Shown here: positions 15,498-17,327 of the stretch, piece by piece
Numbering within the stretch: the first letter of the stretch is position 1
How the letters are laid out: each line of letters opens with the position of its first letter
Notes under the pieces: generated by a model
Databases searched by the model: none
What the model was told of the DNA's origin: nothing
Seen by the model: only the letters and a program-made list of their open reading frames with translations
Translations under genes and position numbers: made by a program
Assembly (NCBI GenBank): GCA_049509675.1
Contig: JBEKZQ010000070.1
Span: 1 to 17,327 of the forward strand
Direction of reading: 5' to 3'
Source of the DNA: JBEKZQ01 sp049509675
GTDB taxonomy: Bacteria > Planctomycetota > Planctomycetia > Pirellulales > Thermoguttaceae
Length of the DNA: 17,327 nt

Positions 15498-15816
15498 GGA
15501 GTTCCCTAAGTCCCCGTGAACGGTTTCCCAATTCTGTGACCGGGGCCATGCCTTGTCAAGCAGAGGAGTTGCAAAGTCTGACGAAAGGGGACCCAGAGGG
15601 TACCCGGGTCCATGTTTTCGGGGGCTCTTCCGTTTCCAGGTGCAAAGCCAGCATTTTGCGGATAGCCCGGGTCCCGTTGGAATCGCTGCCCGCCCAGCCC
15701 CAGATTCAGCCGGAGCAAGACACAGACAGGCCACAAGCCCGCAATCGGACTCATGGCCTGTCTTGTGTTCGGCCTCGGCCGCGACTTTCGACGAGCTACT
15801 CGCCGCGACAATGGCC
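15498..15816. other. Non-coding stretch with a dispersed repeat and a strong hairpin
   Basis: No gene is supported here. It holds a GC palindromic element at 15587-15621 (GGACCC, GGGTACCC, GGGTCC, then ATGTTTTCGG) sharing GGTCCATGTTTTCGG with the repeat at 7068-7142. It also holds a long hairpin: GACAGGCCA (15725-15733) pairs with TGGCCTGTC (15754-15762) over 20 bases, and the stem extends with ACACA/TGTGT (15720-15724, 15764-15768) past a one-base bulge. No T-run follows on either strand, so this is not a standard terminator. Confidence 0.6.
15587..15621. repeat. Second copy of the GGTCCATGTTTTCGG repeat family
   Basis: Starts GGGGACCC, contains the palindrome GGGTACCC, and ends with the same 15-base core found at 7075-7089. 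The distance between the GGGGAC start and the core differs between the two copies, and the right-hand arm seen at 7122-7142 is missing. This is a degenerate or variant member of the family. Confidence 0.6.
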
Positions 15817-16089
15817 TCATTCTTCGCCTGTCTGCCCGAAAGCAGACACGCCGGACGCACCGGGTAGTCCCTGAGCCTGGCGCGGTTCCCTCGGCTTCAT
15901 GCTCCACGCGAGGAAAATCTGGCCGAGCGAGGACCTTGCGGTCTGCACCCACTGCCAGGGGCTTGCAACACGGAAGCCGATGTTGTTGTTCTCGTTCGTC
16001 GGGTTGTTGTTGTTGCGGTCGGAGGAGGCCAGGTTGTTCGAGTTATTGTTGAACGACCCGCCACGCAAACCCCGCGACGAACCGGAGCG
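15817..16089 (-). pseudogene. FGE-type Asn-rich fragment, candidate DGR template/variable repeat
   Basis: An open frame of 90 codons that starts right after a TAA (16090-16092) with no usual start codon. It reads GLRGGSFNNNSNN, then DRNNNNPTNENNNIGFRVAS. This is the C-terminal end of formylglycine-generating-enzyme/sulfatase-modifying domains (C-type-lectin fold), the domain commonly diversified by diversity-generating retroelements. Thirteen Asn codons occur within about 29 codons; twelve are AAC and one AAT, as in an unmutated template repeat. The core is 15961-16071. The 50 residues after it (PWQWVQTARSSLGQ onward) resemble nothing I know. There is no reverse transcriptase or Avd gene in the window. 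It could equally be the broken tail of an ordinary FGE-like gene. Confidence 0.55.
15829..15848. repeat. Hairpin with GAAA-containing loop downstream of the FGE-type fragment
   Basis: TGTCTGC (15829-15835) and GCAGACA (15842-15848) form a perfect 7-base stem around the loop CCGAAA. It lies near the 3' end of the FGE-type reading frame, about 110 bases past its core. Hairpins near variable repeats help target recognition in the Bordetella phage DGR; a link here is only suggestive. Confidence 0.45.
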
Positions 16090-16111
16090 TTAATCCCGGC
16101 CGCCCGCCTCT

Positions 16112-16202
16112 GTACTCATCTCGCTCCGCGAGATGTTATGCCTCTCGCGGAGCGAGAGGAATACCGTACTCATCTCGCTCCGCGAGATGTCGGGCCTCTC
16201 GC
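16112..16202. repeat. Left REP cluster flanking the RAYT gene
   Basis: Alternating hairpins: CATCTCGCTCCGCGAGATG at 16117-16135, the opposite-facing CCTCTCGCGGAGCGAGAGG at 16141-16159, the first type again at 16171-16189, and a truncated second type at 16195-16202. Stems are 8 bases with 3-base loops. Each unit carries GTACTC or GTATTC on its outer side, the place of the conserved tetranucleotide in known REPs. The RAYT stop codon lies inside this cluster. Confidence 0.93.
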
Positions 16203-16922
16203 GCCCGGCAAGCCCTCCACAGTTGGCCGTTCCACGCATTCATGGACGTACTGGCCCGGCTGCAATCGCGCCTGCCTCGGGTTGTCGGCAATGTACCGCC
16301 GATAGTTCTCAAAATCATCTGCCGAACGAACGAGGTGGTCGAACCCGTCCTGCTGCCAGAATCGCCCCTTGCGGCCCGGGGCCCGGTTGATCTCCCGGGC
16401 CGTGAAGTGCTTCCACGAATCGCATTGGTCCAGCATTGCGCCTTCATCGGCAAAAGCGGCCAGCAGATGCACATGGTTGGGCATCACCACGTAATCCGTC
16501 AACAAGTAGCGTTCGCCGTGAAAACGACGCAGACTGTCGGCAACAATGCGGGCCAACTCAGGCCGCCGCAGCACGCAGGTCCCGTGCAAGGCGTCCAGAT
16601 GCTCGTTCCAACGCGCGGAGACAGACAGTGTTAGCGCACGCGCAACCCGCGCGGGGAGCGTCTGTACGCCGGCCTCCCAACCCCCGCGCGACGGGTCGAT
16701 GCCGTGCTGCCGCAACAACGCGTCGCGCTCGGCCAGCCAAGCCTCGATCACGTGCGCAGGCATGGAATCCCAGGTCCGCCAGGTGATGAACGCGATGGTG
16801 CCCGCCTGCGACCAGTGCGGCAAGCGGCGCTCGACGACCGCGAATTCTTGCCGCGGATCGAAGGTTTGCATGGGTAGGGCTGGCAAATCCGATCGCTTGT
16901 TCGGGGACTTGCCCATCTTCAT
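16170..16922 (-). CDS. REP-associated tyrosine transposase (RAYT, Y1/HuH family)
   Basis: Single-strand DNA transposase-like protein, 250 aa from the ATG at 16920-16922 (a second ATG lies two codons later; an upstream TTG would add residues encoded by the flanking REP). Motifs: ITWRTWDSMP (46-55), DYVVMPNHVHLLAAF (143-157) with the metal-binding HVH at 150-152, FTAREINRAPGRKGRFWQQD (173-192), and YRRYIADNP (207-215), where Y210 matches the catalytic tyrosine position of E. coli TnpA-REP. All key residues are present, so it may be active. The C-terminal GARGPTSRGAR is encoded by the left REP, which also supplies the stop; GAGAGG of the right REP may serve as ribosome site. Such proteins bind and cut REP hairpins. 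They usually occur as single resident copies. Confidence 0.93.
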   Translation of the reverse strand: MKMGKSPNKRSDLPALPMQTFDPRQEFAVVERRLPHWSQAGTIAFITWRTWDSMPAHVIEAWLAERDALLRQHGIDPSRGGWEAGVQTLPARVARALTLSVSARWNEHLDALHGTCVLRRPELARIVADSLRRFHGERYLLTDYVVMPNHVHLLAAFADEGAMLDQCDSWKHFTAREINRAPGRKGRFWQQDGFDHLVRSADDFENYRRYIADNPRQARLQPGQYVHECVERPTVEGLPGARGPTSRGAR

Positions 16923-16926
16923 GGGG

Positions 16927-17013
16927 CCTCTCGCGGAGCGAGAGGAATACCGCAAATTGTACTCATCTCGCTCCGCGAGATGTCAGACCTCTCGCGGAGC
17001 GAGAGGAGTACAA
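16927..17013. repeat. Right REP cluster flanking the RAYT gene
   Basis: Three hairpins: CCTCTCGCGGAGCGAGAGG at 16927-16945 and again at 16988-17006, with CATCTCGCTCCGCGAGATG at 16964-16982 between them. The last two form a symmetrical pair bounded by ATTGTACTC (16956-16964) and GAGTACAAT (17005-17013), the head-to-head layout known as a BIME. Sequence and spacing match the left cluster, so together they bracket the transposase gene. Confidence 0.93.
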
Positions 17014-17030
17014 TTCCCCGGTTCTTTGTG

Positions 17031-17098
17031 GGTAGGTTATGCTTTAGCATAACATCTTGGCGGATAAACGGTTCCGTTATGCTGAAGCATAACCTACC
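17031..17098. repeat. GGTAGGTTATGCT inverted-repeat element
   Basis: The left half at 17031-17053 holds GGTAG and then GTTATGCT-TT-AGCATAAC. The right half at 17076-17098 holds GTTATGCT-GA-AGCATAAC and then CTACC. Each half is itself a hairpin, and the whole 68-base element is one larger inverted repeat with a 22-base centre. It is a different family from the adjacent REPs. I recall similar sequences as dispersed repeats in planctomycete genomes. Confidence 0.85.
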
Positions 17099-17113
17099 GC
17101 TGTTCCCGGTAGG

Positions 17114-17144
17114 CCGACTCCTGGACTTGGCGTGGCGGAGTCGG
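17114..17144. repeat. 8-bp inverted repeat beside the IS end
   Basis: CCGACTCC (17114-17121) and GGAGTCGG (17137-17144) pair perfectly over 15 bases. It lies about 70 bases beyond the transposase stop codon. It may belong to the end of the insertion sequence or be a transcription-end hairpin; no T-run follows. Confidence 0.35.
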
Positions 17145-17214
17145 TTGCGCCGGGAGACGAGCCAAGACAGAGCAGAGAGGAAACTTTAGGCAGCCCCCGG
17201 CGCGGCTTGTTGTT

Positions 17215-17327
17215 CTACACAAATACGGCCTCGGCTTCGGCCTCTGGGCCGAACACCTGCCAACAAAGGGTGATGTCGTGCAAGCGTTGAAGTCCCAGCC
17301 AGACCGTCTGCGGCCCAGGCTCGTCTT
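17215..17327 (-). CDS. IS4/Tn5-like transposase, C-terminal end only
   Basis: 36 residues and a TAG stop are visible; the rest lies past the right edge. The sequence EPGPQTVWLGLQRLHDITLC matches the P-G-x-x-T-[LIV]-W-x-G-L-Q-R-L-x-D segment I associate with the C-terminal dimerisation region of Tn5/IS4-type DDE transposases. An acidic tail, EAEAEAVFV, ends it. Whether the gene is intact cannot be seen, and the terminal inverted repeat of the element could not be identified without its other end. Confidence 0.7.
   Translation of the reverse strand, partial: DEPGPQTVWLGLQRLHDITLCWQVFGPEAEAEAVFV

Noticed and set aside
15498..15860. Upstream extension of the small two-helix protein
   Set aside because: It reads through two hairpins and a dispersed repeat with no protein-like features; the ATG at 15497 gives a clean two-helix protein.
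16112..17013. CRISPR-like array
   Set aside because: The repeats are self-complementary, alternate in orientation, flank a RAYT gene and lack regular unique spacers. They are REPs.

Overview
The window looks like planctomycete chromosome, probably from the Pirellulales or a neighbouring group. The reasons are high GC, several ECF-type sigma factors, a bacterial Ser/Thr kinase translationally coupled to one of them, large membrane-anchored proteins of planctomycete character, and dispersed short repeats such as ACTGAAA heptads and GGTAGGTTATGC hairpins. No ribosomal or other marker gene is present, so the genus cannot be named. Every gene I can support lies on the minus strand; transcription runs from high to low coordinates.

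The left 13.2 kb is a block of five consecutive ECF sigma-factor modules. In transcription order they are: (A) sigma 12597-13250 coupled to a 944-residue single-pass protein (9766-12600); (B) sigma 9007-9555 overlapping a three-helix membrane protein (7956-9014); (C) sigma 7256-7861, a small one-helix protein (6714-7253) and a six-helix protein with a pseudopilin-like tail (4867-6714); (D) sigma 4209-4808 coupled to a 1160-residue Ser/Thr kinase (730-4212); (E) a sigma factor cut by the left edge (1-592). In modules A to D the sigma gene comes first and the partner follows with an overlap or a 2-base gap. This is the expected layout for a sigma factor and its membrane-bound regulator. The partners are unlike one another. 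Two stand out: the kinase, whose outer part ends in a trimmed HlyD/MacA-like barrel, and the 944-residue protein, which seems to combine an RseA-like anchor with an RseB/LolA-like sensor.

From 13.5 to 15.5 kb are a DedA-family membrane protein, a block of ACTGAAA heptad repeats, and a coupled pair: a zinc-ribbon membrane protein and a small two-helix protein.

The right end (15.5-17.3 kb) is rich in mobile and repeated DNA. It holds a structured non-coding stretch, an Asn-rich fragment of formylglycine-generating-enzyme (FGE) type that resembles a diversity-generating retroelement (DGR) template or variable repeat, a REP-associated tyrosine transposase (RAYT) bracketed by its own REP hairpins, a second hairpin repeat family, and the C-terminal end of an IS4/Tn5-like transposase cut by the right edge. 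A third palindromic repeat family is inserted exactly in frame inside the small membrane gene of module C.
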